From Streptomyces syringium (GTDB lineage: Bacteria > Actinomycetota > Actinomycetes > Streptomycetales > Streptomycetaceae), in the NCBI RefSeq assembly GCF_017876625.1, contig NZ_JAGIOH010000001.1, forward strand, positions 4,485,501-4,549,500: a stretch of 64,000 nucleotides of DNA, given 5' to 3'. Made by a program: the position numbers and the translations under genes. Positions 19,125-27,724 of this stretch are shown here, one piece after another; position 1 is the first letter of the stretch; each line of letters opens with the position of its first letter. The notes under the pieces were generated by a model. It searched no databases. It was given only the letters and a program-made list of their open reading frames with translations, and had not been told where the DNA came from.

Positions 19125-19844
19125 ATGTCTTTGAAAAAGAAATTGCAGGATTTCGCCTTTTATGTGATGCCCGTCCTTTCTCCCGGATTGACCATCGGCT
19201 TCGGCGCCTGGGCCAATGCGTCCGCCGGTTCCGCCAAAATTCTCCTCTTTGTCGCGGCGGCACTCTCGGCGATGTCGGCTCCCTTCCTCTCGTCCCTGTT
19301 GCGGAAGCGCTATCGACGTATTGCGGGCATTAAATTCGAGGCGGCCATGTCGGCGATCGTCGACCACATGGGAACTCTGGTGGGTGCCACGCCCACCCAG
19401 GTGCTCAAGATCTCGGGGCAGATTCACGACCGGCTCATCACCGTGGTGGCCAACGGTGCGAGCCCCAAGGCGCGGTCCGCCTTTTACGGGCTGGAGGGCG
19501 AGCACTTCAGGCTGGAGGTGACCCATGGGCAGGCGACGCCTCCGGTGCAATTCGACACGAGGACCGAACAGGCCCTGCTCAACGTCCTGAACCAGGGGCA
19601 GATCATCTATATCCACGACAACCGGCATACGAACGGAAATCTGAAAATCAACCTGGGGGACGACTACCAGTCCGCCATCGTCGCTCCGGTGTGCGCCGGG
19701 AGTGAACCTCAGGGCGTGCTGATCATCGACGCACCCAAGGCGGGGGATCTGCCCGAGGTGAAAGTGCGCAAGCCATATGTACTGGTCATTACCGGAATGC
19801 TCGGCACCGCGCACGCCCTGGCGCGTCGGGCGATGGAGTCCTGA
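19125..19844 (+). CDS. Membrane-anchored GAF-like sensor of unknown role
   Basis: This 239-residue protein starts MSLKKKLQDFAFYVMPVLSP, has two hydrophobic segments (about residues 10-32 and 38-62), a basic KRYRRIAG stop-transfer region and a soluble domain of about 160 residues that looks GAF-like (LNQGQIIYIHDNRHTNG, DYQSAIVAPVCAGSEPQGVLIIDAP). The first 70 codons use unusually many A/T-ending codons (aaa, att, ttt), unlike the neighbours, which hints at transfer or relaxed selection. No kinase or output domain is present. Function unknown; assignment to GAF is by pattern only. Confidence 0.7.
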   Translation: MSLKKKLQDFAFYVMPVLSPGLTIGFGAWANASAGSAKILLFVAAALSAMSAPFLSSLLRKRYRRIAGIKFEAAMSAIVDHMGTLVGATPTQVLKISGQIHDRLITVVANGASPKARSAFYGLEGEHFRLEVTHGQATPPVQFDTRTEQALLNVLNQGQIIYIHDNRHTNGNLKINLGDDYQSAIVAPVCAGSEPQGVLIIDAPKAGDLPEVKVRKPYVLVITGMLGTAHALARRAMES

Positions 19845-20001
19845 CGACTCCTGAACGGGTGCTGCCGGGGGATTACGGCATTCGTCCAGGTGAAACTACC
19901 GCAAGTACCGGGTAGAAGCAGTGAAGTTGTGGGCGAAACGGACGCCGCGGAGGGCGGTGTCCCTATCGTCGACGTACGGCTACGCATAGGTGGGGGTTGG
20001 C

Positions 20002-20181
20002 ATGATCGTGCGCGAAGGCGAGATCATTGAGTCGGGGCGGCGCTGGATGGCCGGTGAAGCGTCCAGTGACGAGTATTTCTCCAAGGTGCTGCAATCGGCG
20101 CCCATAGCCCCGGGCCGGGAGCTGGTGCGCAGCATCCGTGCCTGGATGCTCGCGGTCCTGCGCTCCCGGCACACGTCCTAG
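20002..20181 (+). CDS. Small conserved-looking hypothetical protein
   Basis: This 59-residue protein, MIVREGEIIESGRRWMAGEA at the start and a C-terminal amphipathic SIRAWMLAVLRSR helix, has strongly G/C-biased third codon positions, supporting a real gene. No family is recognised. Its TAG stop overlaps the TAG stop of the convergent HD hydrolase gene at CTAG (20178-20181). Confidence 0.65.
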   Translation: MIVREGEIIESGRRWMAGEASSDEYFSKVLQSAPIAPGRELVRSIRAWMLAVLRSRHTS

Positions 20182-20882
20182 CGCCCCTCGGATGCTGTGC
20201 CCAGCAATCCGAGTTCGGTGGTGAGATTCCGGCGCGCGACCGGCTCCCAGTGGGCCTGCCCGTGCGGGGTGCGGAACAGCCGCGGCAGCTCCAGTAGCTG
20301 TCGCAGTACCGCGGCGCGGCCTTCGTGGAAGGCGTCGTCGGGCACAAAGCCGTACTCCTCGCGGACGGCCGCCGCGTAGGCCGCGTAGTCCTCCGGCGAC
20401 CCTGCCAGGACGGCGAGGTCCGCGTCGCACAGCACCTCGCCGTTCCAGTCGCCGGGGGCCGGGTCGTGGCCGACGGTGAGCCGTACGAGCCGGGCGACCT
20501 CCGCCGTGCGGGCCTGGTCGATGCCCAGCTCGGGCAGCGCGCGCTCGACGAGATGGGCGCTGCGCTCCTCGTTCTCGGAGCGGTCGGGGCGGTAGACCGC
20601 GTCGTGGAACCAGGCGGCGAAGCGGACGGCGTCGGCGTCGTCGGCGTGCTCGGCCAGCTCGTCGACGCGGTCGAGGACCGCCAGCAGGTGGTCGACCGTG
20701 TGATAGCGGCGCTGCGGCTCGGACCAGCGCGCCAGGAGGTCGTCGGCGTACGGGTCGGGGTCGGGGTGTGCCACGTGCGGGGTCGCTGTGTGCGGGCCCA
20801 CCGTGGCGCGGGCTCTCGCCACCGTCTGTCGCCAGCGGACACGCAGGGCGGGGCCGGACGGGTGTACGGGCGTAGCTGACAT
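20178..20882 (-). CDS. HD-domain metal-dependent phosphohydrolase
   Basis: This 234-residue protein has the HD-domain metal ligands in YHTVDHLLAVL and AWFHDAVYRPDRSENEE, and LCDADLAVLAG in the later helix. This is the arrangement of small predicted phosphohydrolases annotated as HD domain proteins in actinobacteria. The substrate is unknown, perhaps a nucleotide. ATG at 20882 is chosen over a TTG at 20900. The gene diverges from cutC, and only 58 bp separate the two starts. Confidence 0.82.
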   Translation of the reverse strand: MSATPVHPSGPALRVRWRQTVARARATVGPHTATPHVAHPDPDPYADDLLARWSEPQRRYHTVDHLLAVLDRVDELAEHADDADAVRFAAWFHDAVYRPDRSENEERSAHLVERALPELGIDQARTAEVARLVRLTVGHDPAPGDWNGEVLCDADLAVLAGSPEDYAAYAAAVREEYGFVPDDAFHEGRAAVLRQLLELPRLFRTPHGQAHWEPVARRNLTTELGLLGTASEGR

Positions 20883-20938
20883 AGGCCAATTGTGGAGCAC
20901 GGCTTTCGACGTGCACGGCGGATATGGCAGGCTGTCCT

Positions 20939-20954
20939 ACATGTCTAGACCAAT
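20939..20954. promoter_or_regulatory. dre-like DasR site overlapping the cutC start
   Basis: ACATGTCTAGACCAAT matches 13 of 16 positions of the DasR consensus ACTGGTCTAGACCAGT, with an unbroken 10-base core GTCTAGACCA. It spans the cutC start codon and lies 57 bp upstream of the HD hydrolase start, a position where a bound GntR repressor could block both. Confidence 0.5.
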
Positions 20955-21639
20955 TCTTGAGGTGATCGCGCTCGACGTCGAGGACGCGGTGGCGGCGCAG
21001 GCCGGAGGGGCTGACCGCCTCGAACTGGTCAGTGACATGGCCGCCGACGGCCTCACGCCAGCCCTCGAGACCTTCACGGCGGTACGGGCCGCCGTCGACA
21101 TCCCTGTGCGCGTCATGCTGCGTGCCACCGACGGTTTCTCCGCGGGTGGCGCCGCGGCGCTCGACGCGCTGTGTGACGACGCCAGGGCGCTGGCCGCCGA
21201 AGGCGCGGACGAGTTCGTGCTCGGCTTCCTGACCGACGACGGCCGGGCCGACCTGCCGGCCGTCGCCCGCCTCGCCGAGGCCGTCGGCCCCCGCGCCCGG
21301 TGGACGTTCCACCGCGCCATCGACCGGGCCGCCGACCGCGACGCCGTGCGCAAGCAGCTCGCCGACCAGCCCGGTCTGGACACCTACCTCACCGCGGGAT
21401 CCCCTTCGGGTGTCGACGACGGCCTCGCGACGCTCGTCACGGAAGCGGCACGCGGGGACGAGCCGGGGTACGAGCCGCGGATCCTCGTGGGCGGCGGGCT
21501 CCAGTTGAAGCATGTGCCGGTGCTGCTCGATGCGGGTATTTCCGCGTTTCACATCGGCGGAGCGGCTCGCCCTGCGGGGTGGGCTGCGCCCGTCTCGGCG
21601 GGTGCGGTGGGGGTTTGGCGGGAGGCCCTCGGGGGGTAG
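20941..21639 (+). CDS. cutC: CutC family protein
   Basis: This 232-residue TIM-barrel protein matches CutC: ILEVIALDVEDAVAAQAGGADRLELV at the start, PVRVMLRATDGF, FVLGFLTDDGRAD, WTFHRAID and ILVGGGLQLKHVP. CutC was first linked to copper tolerance; its biochemical role is still debated, and it is cytosolic. The ATG at 20941 sits inside a dre-like sequence. The gene is followed by repeat copy B. Confidence 0.9.
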   Translation: MSRPILEVIALDVEDAVAAQAGGADRLELVSDMAADGLTPALETFTAVRAAVDIPVRVMLRATDGFSAGGAAALDALCDDARALAAEGADEFVLGFLTDDGRADLPAVARLAEAVGPRARWTFHRAIDRAADRDAVRKQLADQPGLDTYLTAGSPSGVDDGLATLVTEAARGDEPGYEPRILVGGGLQLKHVPVLLDAGISAFHIGGAARPAGWAAPVSAGAVGVWREALGG

Positions 21640-21697
21640 TCCGCTGCGCGGGCGTTCGGTCGTCTCCCGGGTTTCCCGCCGTTGCCGCTGCGCGGGC

Positions 21698-21830
21698 GTC
21701 CTCAATCGCCGGACGGGCTTGATGTGGTGCGGTGTCGGGCCTCCGCGGGCCTCTTGCCGGGCTGCTTCGCTTTACGCCCGACAAGAGGCCCGCTCCGACC
21801 CGCCACCTCTCGTTGGGGGTGGGAGGTCGT
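21698..21830. repeat. Half-copy of the hairpin repeat plus a second element (copy B)
   Basis: gtcctcaatcgccggacggg at 21698-21717 begins the left arm of the hairpin repeat; the right arm is missing. It is followed by an element (about 21764-21830) that opens cgctttacgccc, like the 79-bp repeats at 3.2-3.4 kb. The MFS gene on the minus strand reads through both before its stop at 21702. Confidence 0.8.
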
Positions 21831-22949
21831 GGTTGCCACCAGTGCCAGGACCGCCAGGGCCAGGGCTGTGGAGGCCAGGGGGAACCAGCGCTCGCCCAGC
21901 AGGGTCATCGCCAGGCTGCCCGCGCCGCCGCCCGCGGCCATGCCCAGGTAGAGGGCGCTGCTGTTGAGGGAGATCAGTAGCGGTGCGTGGGCCGGGCTGA
22001 GGGAGGCCAGTCGGTGGGGCTGGGCGACGGAGATGGCCCAGCCGGCGAGCGGGGAGACCGTGGCGTAGAGCAGGGCGCCCCTCATGGTCAGGCCGAGCCA
22101 GGGCAGGGCGCCGAAGGCGAGCGCCGCCACCGAGCCGGCGACGAGCAGGACGGCCCGCACGCCCCAGCGGTCCACCGCGCGACCGCCGAGCCAGCTGCCC
22201 CCGACCGAGGCGATGCCCGTGACCAGCAGGATCAGAGTGAGCCGGCCCGCCTCGCCGTCGGTCGCGGGGCGCACCGCGACAGCCAGGTAGATGTAGACGG
22301 CCTGGAAGGCGACGAAGAAGACGAAGGTCGTCGCCACCGCGGCCACGATCCGTCCCTCGCGCAGCGGCGCCAGCCGCTCGCGCAGCCCCACGGCCGGGGC
22401 GGGAGCGGGGAGTTCGCGCAGGAAGACGGCCAGGCCCAGCAGGGCCACGGCGCCGAGCACGACGACCAGCCACATCGTGAGCCGCCAGTCGGCGCGGCCG
22501 ACGTACGTGCCGAGCGGCACGCCCAGGGCCGTGGCGACGGTCATCCCGCCGAGGACGGTCGCGATCGCCCGGCCGCGCCGCTCCGGCGGTACGAGCGCGG
22601 TGGCGACGGCGTTGGCGGTGGGCGTGTAGAGCGCGGCACCGGCCGCGGCGAGCACCCGGGTGGCCAGCAGCGTCGGGTAGTCGGGGGCGAGCGCGCTGAG
22701 CGCGTTGGCCGCCGTGAAGACCGCGAGCGCGGTGAGCAGCAGCCGACGACGGCGCCAACGGGCGGTCAGTGTCGCGAGCACGGGCGCGAGCAGGGCGTAG
22801 GCGAGCGCGAAGACGGACACCATCTGGCCGGCGGCCGCGACGGAGACGTCGAGGTCGTCGGCGACCCGGCCGAGGATGCCGGCCATGACCATCGTGTCGG
22901 TGCCGACGGCGAACGTGCCGAGAGCGAGCAGGAGCAGGCGGAGACGCAC
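21702..22949 (-). CDS. MFS exporter paired with ArsR regulator
   Basis: This 415-residue major facilitator protein of the drug-exporter type begins at GTG 22949, which has a strong GGAAGGGAA ribosome site 4-6 nt upstream; ATG codons at 22964 and 22970 would put that site inside the gene. Segments RLLLLALGTFAVGTDTMVMAG and GVPLGTYVGRADWRLTMWLV support the family. The last 40 or so residues, from about VATTTSHPQ onward, are basic and low in hydrophobicity and are encoded by repeat copy B, so the original C-terminus was probably shorter. The gene diverges from an ArsR regulator that likely represses it. Confidence 0.85.
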   Translation of the reverse strand: MRLRLLLLALGTFAVGTDTMVMAGILGRVADDLDVSVAAAGQMVSVFALAYALLAPVLATLTARWRRRRLLLTALAVFTAANALSALAPDYPTLLATRVLAAAGAALYTPTANAVATALVPPERRGRAIATVLGGMTVATALGVPLGTYVGRADWRLTMWLVVVLGAVALLGLAVFLRELPAPAPAVGLRERLAPLREGRIVAAVATTFVFFVAFQAVYIYLAVAVRPATDGEAGRLTLILLVTGIASVGGSWLGGRAVDRWGVRAVLLVAGSVAALAFGALPWLGLTMRGALLYATVSPLAGWAISVAQPHRLASLSPAHAPLLISLNSSALYLGMAAGGGAGSLAMTLLGERWFPLASTALALAVLALVATTTSHPQREVAGRSGPLVGRKAKQPGKRPAEARHRTTSSPSGD

Positions 22950-22971
22950 GGGTTCCCTTCCCATGATCATC

Positions 22972-23020
22972 GTTTGATGCTCGTCAAACAATAGGGAAGG
23001 GTGGATGATTGTCAAACAAA
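22972..23020. promoter_or_regulatory. Probable ArsR operator between MFS and arsR genes
   Basis: GTTTGATGCTCGTCAAAC (22972-22989) is an inverted repeat with 6-bp arms and a 6-bp spacer. A further GTCAAACAAA lies at 23011-23020, a direct repeat of GTCAAACAAT at 22983-22992. The location between divergent starts fits autoregulation by the ArsR protein. Confidence 0.65.
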
Positions 23021-23050
23021 TCCGGGTGGGGTGCGAAGGAAGAGGGAAAC

Positions 23051-23371
23051 GTGGTGGACGAGTGGCTTCCGCAGCCTGCGACCGACGAGATCGAGCTGGT
23101 CAAGGTCATGCACGCGCTGGGCGACCCGGTGCGGATGCAGCTGTTGTCGGTCTTTCTGGACGGCAAGGAGCACGGCTGCGGCCTCGAGGGCCTCGGGCTC
23201 GACCACTTGCACAAGTCGACCGTGTCGCACCACATGCGGGTGCTGCGCGAAGCGGGTGTGACCGCCACGCGCGTGGCCGGCCGCAACCGCCTCGTACAGC
23301 TCCGCAAGGCCGACCTCGACGCGAGGTTCCCCGGCCTCACGGACGCGTTGCTGACGGCGATGGGGCGGTAG
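23051..23371 (+). CDS. ArsR-family winged-helix repressor
   Basis: This 106-residue regulator has the HTH segment LHKSTVSHHMRVLREAGVTAT and the wing GRNRLVQLRKADLD. No paired cysteine metal site (ELCVCDL type) is visible in the recognition helix region; single Cys in EHGCGLEGLGL. It may therefore sense an organic ligand rather than a metal. GTG at 23051 has a GGAAGAGGG ribosome site; a TTG at 23009 lies in the operator. It diverges from the MFS exporter. Confidence 0.88.
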   Translation: MVDEWLPQPATDEIELVKVMHALGDPVRMQLLSVFLDGKEHGCGLEGLGLDHLHKSTVSHHMRVLREAGVTATRVAGRNRLVQLRKADLDARFPGLTDALLTAMGR

Positions 23372-23384
23372 GTCACGGGTTTTT

Positions 23385-23412
23385 CCGCCACCCCCAGGGG
23401 AGGGGGCGGCGG
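23385..23412. terminator. Terminator between arsR and helD genes
   Basis: The stem CCGCC-a-CCCCC pairs with GGGGG-c-GGCGG (23385-23395 with 23402-23412) between convergent genes. Confidence 0.7.
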
Positions 23413-23431
23413 GGAACCCCCAAATGGCCCG

Positions 23432-25492
23432 TTACCCCAACTGCCCCGGCAAGGGCGCCGCATGCACCACCGTCAGTCCCGATACCGCCCGGGTCAGGGC
23501 CACGTACAGCCGGCGCAGCCCCGTGCGCTCGTCCGGTTCGCCGGACACGACGGCGCTCGGCTCGTCCAGGACCACGTAGTCGTACTCCAGGCCCTTGGCC
23601 AGCGTGGCCGGGACGAGGGTGAGGCGGGCCTCGGCGGAGGTTTCCTCGCCGGGGGACAGGAACGGCAGACCCGCCGCCGTCAGCACGTCCGCCAGCGCGG
23701 CGATCCGCGCGTCGGCCGCGATCAGCCCGATCGACCCCTCCTTGGCGAGAGCCGACACGCAGGCGTCCAGCACCGCCGCGTCGAGCTCCGACGGCTGAAC
23801 CGCCCGTACCGTGAAGTCGCCCGCCGCCTCACGGACCGAGGTCGCCTCGGCCAGGCCAGGGGCGATGGTGGGCAGCAGCCGGGACGCGTACGCGATGACC
23901 TCGCGCGGCACGCGGAACCCCATCGTCAGCTCCTCCACCGTGGCCTCGGGCTTGCCGAGGTGGGTCAGGGCCTCCGGCCAACTGCTCGTGGCCCAGGGGG
24001 TCGTGCCCTGGGCCAGGTCGCCGAGGATCGTCGCCGAGCCGGTCGTGCAGCGGCGGCCCACCGCGCGGTACTGCATGGGGGACAGGTCCTGCGCCTCGTC
24101 CAGGACCACATGGCCGAGCGAGGGCGTGCGGGCGACGAGGTCCGCCGCCTCGTCGACGAGCACCGCGTCGGCCGCCGACCACTTGGCGGACTTCACGCCG
24201 CGGGCCGGCTTGTCCCAGAGGATCTCAGCCTGCTCCTCGGCGTCCAGGATCCCCTCGGCGTGCGCCGCCAGGAACTCCGCGTCGGACAGCAGCCGCAGGA
24301 CCAGCTTCGCCGGATCCACCTGCGGCCAGACCGACTTGACCGCCGACTTCACGGCGGCGTTGCGCGCCACCGCGTCCTGCACCCGGTCGTCGGGGGCCTC
24401 GCCGGCCTCCTCCATCCGTACGAGCACGGCGTGCGCGATGCGCTGCGGGAGCGCGTCGCGGGCCGCGCCGTAGCGGATGTCGCGGGCCAGCAGCTCGCGG
24501 ACCATCTCCTCGATCTCGTACGCCGGGACCCGCCAGCGGCGCGAGCCGCGCACGACGACCACCGGATCCACCGGCATCGTCACCCCCGACCGCACCGCGC
24601 GCCGCAGCACCTCCGCCATCCGGGCGTCGCCCTTGACGCGGGCCGCGGCGGCGGTGTCCGTGCCGCGCACCTCGACGTGGGCGACGAGATCGTCGACCGT
24701 GGCCTGGGCGACGTTCAACTCACCGAGGGCGGGGAGGACTTGCTCGATGTACTGGAGGAAGGACCGGTTCGGGCCGATGACGAGCGTGCCGGTGCGGGCG
24801 AGCCGCTCGCGGTGGGCGTACAGCAGATAGGCGACGCGGTGCAGGCCGACGGCGGTCTTGCCGGTGCCGGGGGCGCCCTGGACGCACACCGAGCCGCCGA
24901 TCCCGGCGCGGACGATCTCGTCCTGCTCCGGCTGGATCGTGGCCACGATGTCCCGCATGGGGCCGACGCGCGGCCGCTCGATCTCGCTCTGGAGGAGCCG
25001 GCTGGCGTGCTCGTCACCGGCGGCGTCGGTCAGGTCCTCGTCCTCGTACGCCGTCAACTCGCCGCCCGTGTAGCCGAAGCGGCGGCGCAGCCGCACGTCC
25101 ATCGGCTGCTTCTTGGACGCCCGGTAGAACGGCTGGGAGACGGGCGCGCGCCAGTCGATGACCATCGGGTCGCCGTCGGCGTCGTGCACATGGCGGCGGC
25201 CGATATAGAACTGCTCTCCCTCGGCACCCTCGGCCTGTTCGGCGCCGGGCGCGTGCAGATAGTCCAGGCGCCCGAAGAACAGCGGGGTGTGCGCCAGGTC
25301 GGCGAGGGCGGTGATGCGGTCCTCGATCTGGCTTTGCAGCACAGCGGCGTTGACCCAGTTCGCGGTCACGTCCTTGATGTCGAGGGACTCCACGTCGGCG
25401 CGCATGGCGCGCAGCGCGGACCGGGAGGAGGAGAGGTGGGCGCGCTCGCGCTCAAGGGGGTCAGGGGCGGTGTGCGGGACGGGCGCGGACAC
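23432..25492 (-). CDS. HelD/HelR-type RNA polymerase-associated UvrD-like ATPase
   Basis: This 686-residue SF1 helicase-like protein has a long N-terminal coiled region, the Walker A GAPGTGKT near residue 208, Walker B VVLDEAQDLSP and the C-terminal motif TLAKGLEYDYVVLDEPSAV. The layout matches HelD of actinobacteria, which binds RNA polymerase and removes stalled complexes; a subset (HelR) also displaces rifamycins. No rifamycin-associated inverted repeat is evident in the 267 bp upstream, so I do not call it HelR. GTG start with a GGAGG site 8 nt upstream. Confidence 0.88.
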   Translation of the reverse strand: MSAPVPHTAPDPLERERAHLSSSRSALRAMRADVESLDIKDVTANWVNAAVLQSQIEDRITALADLAHTPLFFGRLDYLHAPGAEQAEGAEGEQFYIGRRHVHDADGDPMVIDWRAPVSQPFYRASKKQPMDVRLRRRFGYTGGELTAYEDEDLTDAAGDEHASRLLQSEIERPRVGPMRDIVATIQPEQDEIVRAGIGGSVCVQGAPGTGKTAVGLHRVAYLLYAHRERLARTGTLVIGPNRSFLQYIEQVLPALGELNVAQATVDDLVAHVEVRGTDTAAAARVKGDARMAEVLRRAVRSGVTMPVDPVVVVRGSRRWRVPAYEIEEMVRELLARDIRYGAARDALPQRIAHAVLVRMEEAGEAPDDRVQDAVARNAAVKSAVKSVWPQVDPAKLVLRLLSDAEFLAAHAEGILDAEEQAEILWDKPARGVKSAKWSAADAVLVDEAADLVARTPSLGHVVLDEAQDLSPMQYRAVGRRCTTGSATILGDLAQGTTPWATSSWPEALTHLGKPEATVEELTMGFRVPREVIAYASRLLPTIAPGLAEATSVREAAGDFTVRAVQPSELDAAVLDACVSALAKEGSIGLIAADARIAALADVLTAAGLPFLSPGEETSAEARLTLVPATLAKGLEYDYVVLDEPSAVVSGEPDERTGLRRLYVALTRAVSGLTVVHAAPLPGQLG

Positions 25493-25759
25493 GGCGGTGC
25501 CTCCGGGGGTGGGTGCGAGGGGCGAGCGGGAGGCCGGCCGGTTTCCGTCCGGACGGCGGCGCTCCCAGGACTCGGGAGGCGGCAGGACGGGCGATTGTAG
25601 TCAGCACGGAATCGGGGCGCGAATGGTTTTCCGTGCCTTCTCAGGGTCGCCGTCCTCCTCCCGTAGGGGACGGCATGGGCCTGGAGTCCTAGGGGCGGGC
25701 AGGGGCGATTACACCGGCAGAACGATGTCCGGCCCGGTCGGGAAAACCATCATGGACAC

Positions 25760-25936
25760 ATGACCACCGCGACCTTCACCCCCACCGCCGAGGGCGCCCG
25801 GCAGGACGCCACCGCCCTCCACCCGTCCCCCGGCCACCAGCGTCATCTGCTGGGCAGCACGATCCGCGCGATCAAGGTCTTCGCGGGGACGGCCGTCAGC
25901 GTCGTCCTCCTCGGGGAGCACAACGGCAGGCGGTGA
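25760..25936 (+). CDS. Small hypothetical protein
   Basis: This 58-residue frame (MTTATFTPTAEGARQDATAL at the start, IRAIKVFAGTAVSVVLLGEH toward the end) has G or C at nearly all third positions. A hydrophobic stretch of about 15 residues near the C-terminus could insert into membrane. It lies between two minus-strand genes. No family is recognised. A three-codon frame ATG-GAC-ACA-TGA overlaps its start. Confidence 0.55.
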   Translation: MTTATFTPTAEGARQDATALHPSPGHQRHLLGSTIRAIKVFAGTAVSVVLLGEHNGRR

Positions 25937-25963
25937 CGCCCCCGCCGGGGCCGTGGGGCTGCC

Positions 25964-27613
25964 CTACGCGTCCTCGCCCGTGAGCAGCGAATCCGCGTCG
26001 ACGATCCGGTACGCGTAGCCCTGCTCCGCCAGGAACCGCTGGCGGTGCGCCGCGAAGTCCTGGTCGACCGTGTCGCGCGCGACGACGGAGTAGAAGCGCG
26101 CCTCGTGGCCGTCGGCCTTCGGACGCAGGACCCGGCCGAGGCGCTGGGCCTCCTCCTGGCGGGAGCCGAACGTGCCCGAGACCTGGATGGCGACGGTGGC
26201 CTCGGGGAGGTCGATGGAAAAGTTCGCCACCTTCGAGACGACCAGCACCGAGATCTCGCCCTGCCGGAACGCGTCGAAGAGCTTCTCGCGCTGCGCGTTG
26301 GTCGTCTCGCCCTTGATGACGGGCGCGTTCAGGTGCTCGCCCAGCTCGTCGAGCTGGTCGATGTACTGGCCGATGACCAGGGTCTGCTCGCCTTGGTGCT
26401 TGGCGACCAGCGCCTCGGTGACCTTCCGCTTGGTGGCGGTCGTCGCGCAGTAGCGGTACTTCTCCTCCGTCTCGGCCGTCGCATAGGCGAGCCGCTCCGA
26501 GTCGGTCAGATTGACGCGGACCTCGACACAGTCGGCGGGCGCGATATAGCCCTGTGCCTCGATCTCCTTCCACGGCGCGTCGAACCGCTTCGGCCCGATC
26601 AGGGAGAAGACATCGGACTCGCGGCCGTCCTCGCGGACGAGCGTCGCGGTCAGGCCGAGACGGCGGCGGGCCTGGAGGTCGGCGGTGAACTTGAAGACGG
26701 GCGCGGGCAGCAGGTGCACCTCGTCGTAGACGACCAGGCCCCAGTCGCGGGAGTCGAACAGCTCCAGGTGCGGGTAGATGCCCTTCCGCTTCGTCGTCAG
26801 GACCTGGTACGTGGCGATGGTGACCGGCCGGATCTCCTTGCGGGTGCCGGAGTACTCGCCGATCTCCTCCTCGGTCAGCGAGGTGCGCTTGACCAGCTCG
26901 TGCTTCCACTGGCGGGCCGAGACGGTGTTGGTCACCAGGATCAGCGTGGTGGCCTTGGCCTCGGCCATGGCACCCGCGCCGACGAGCGTCTTGCCCGCGC
27001 CGCAGGGCAGGACGACGACGCCGGAGCCGCCGTGCCAGAAGCCCTCGACGGCCTGCCGCTGGTACGGGCGCAGCGACCAGCCGCTCTCGTCCAGCTCGAT
27101 GGGGTGCGCCTCGCCGTCGACATAGCCCGCGAGGTCCTCGGCGGGCCAGCCGAGCTTGAGGAGGGTCTGCTTGATCTGACCGCGCTCGGAGGGGTGCACG
27201 GCGACGGTGTCGGGGTCGATCCGGGCGCCGACCAGCGGCTGCACCTTCTTCGACCGCAGGATCTCCTCCAGCACCGGCCGGTCGGTGCTCTCCAGGACGA
27301 GCCCGTGGATGGGGTGCTTGACGAGCTTCAGACGGCCGTAGCGGGCCATGGTCTCGGCGATGTCGACGAGCAGGGCGTGCGGCACGGGGTAGCGGGAGTG
27401 GGCGACGAGGGCGTCGACGACCTGCTCGGCGTCATGGCCCGCGGCACGGGCGTTCCACAGGCCGAGGGGGGTGACGCGGTAGGTGTGGATGTGCTCGGGA
27501 GCCCGCTCCAGCTCCGCGAAGGGCGCGATGGCGCGGCGGCAGGCGTCCGCCTGCTCGTGGTCCACCTCGAGCAGGAGTGTCTTGTCGCTCTGGACGATCA
27601 GAGGTCCGGTCAC
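25964..27613 (-). CDS. XPB/Ssl2-type DNA repair helicase
   Basis: This 549-residue SF2 helicase is the bacterial XPB homologue. It has an N-terminal damage-recognition-like domain, Walker A PCGAGKT, the DEVH box in VVYDEVHLLP, the XPB-specific RED motif in LVREDGRES, and motif VI QEEAQRLGRVLRP. It translocates 3'-5' and is thought to act in DNA repair or remodelling. GTG start. The upstream neighbour on the same strand is its usual actinobacterial partner gene, separated by a long hairpin. Confidence 0.94.
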   Translation of the reverse strand: MTGPLIVQSDKTLLLEVDHEQADACRRAIAPFAELERAPEHIHTYRVTPLGLWNARAAGHDAEQVVDALVAHSRYPVPHALLVDIAETMARYGRLKLVKHPIHGLVLESTDRPVLEEILRSKKVQPLVGARIDPDTVAVHPSERGQIKQTLLKLGWPAEDLAGYVDGEAHPIELDESGWSLRPYQRQAVEGFWHGGSGVVVLPCGAGKTLVGAGAMAEAKATTLILVTNTVSARQWKHELVKRTSLTEEEIGEYSGTRKEIRPVTIATYQVLTTKRKGIYPHLELFDSRDWGLVVYDEVHLLPAPVFKFTADLQARRRLGLTATLVREDGRESDVFSLIGPKRFDAPWKEIEAQGYIAPADCVEVRVNLTDSERLAYATAETEEKYRYCATTATKRKVTEALVAKHQGEQTLVIGQYIDQLDELGEHLNAPVIKGETTNAQREKLFDAFRQGEISVLVVSKVANFSIDLPEATVAIQVSGTFGSRQEEAQRLGRVLRPKADGHEARFYSVVARDTVDQDFAAHRQRFLAEQGYAYRIVDADSLLTGEDA

Positions 27614-27724
27614 GCGCTGGGCCCTTTCCGCTAGCGGTCGGCCGGTGCGGGTCCGGGCGGAACCGTACGGCCAAACCTCCAGTGTGCCGCATGCGGCGAA
27701 ATGCGGGCGGGGGCCGGGCGGGGC

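Noticed and set aside
22950-23015. Longer MFS start at 22964, 22970 or 23015
   Set aside because: These put the strong ribosome site (GGAAGGGAA) inside the gene and overlap the operator.
23009-23050. Longer arsR start at TTG 23009
   Set aside because: It lies in the probable operator; GTG 23051 has a strong ribosome site.
25493-25759. Rifamycin-associated element upstream of the HelD-type gene
   Set aside because: Looked for an inverted repeat of that kind, found none convincing by eye.
26045-27634. 529-codon open frame opposite XPB
   Set aside because: Antisense shadow of a clear SF2 helicase; composition is repetitive (LVELVDVLADD-like) with no motif.
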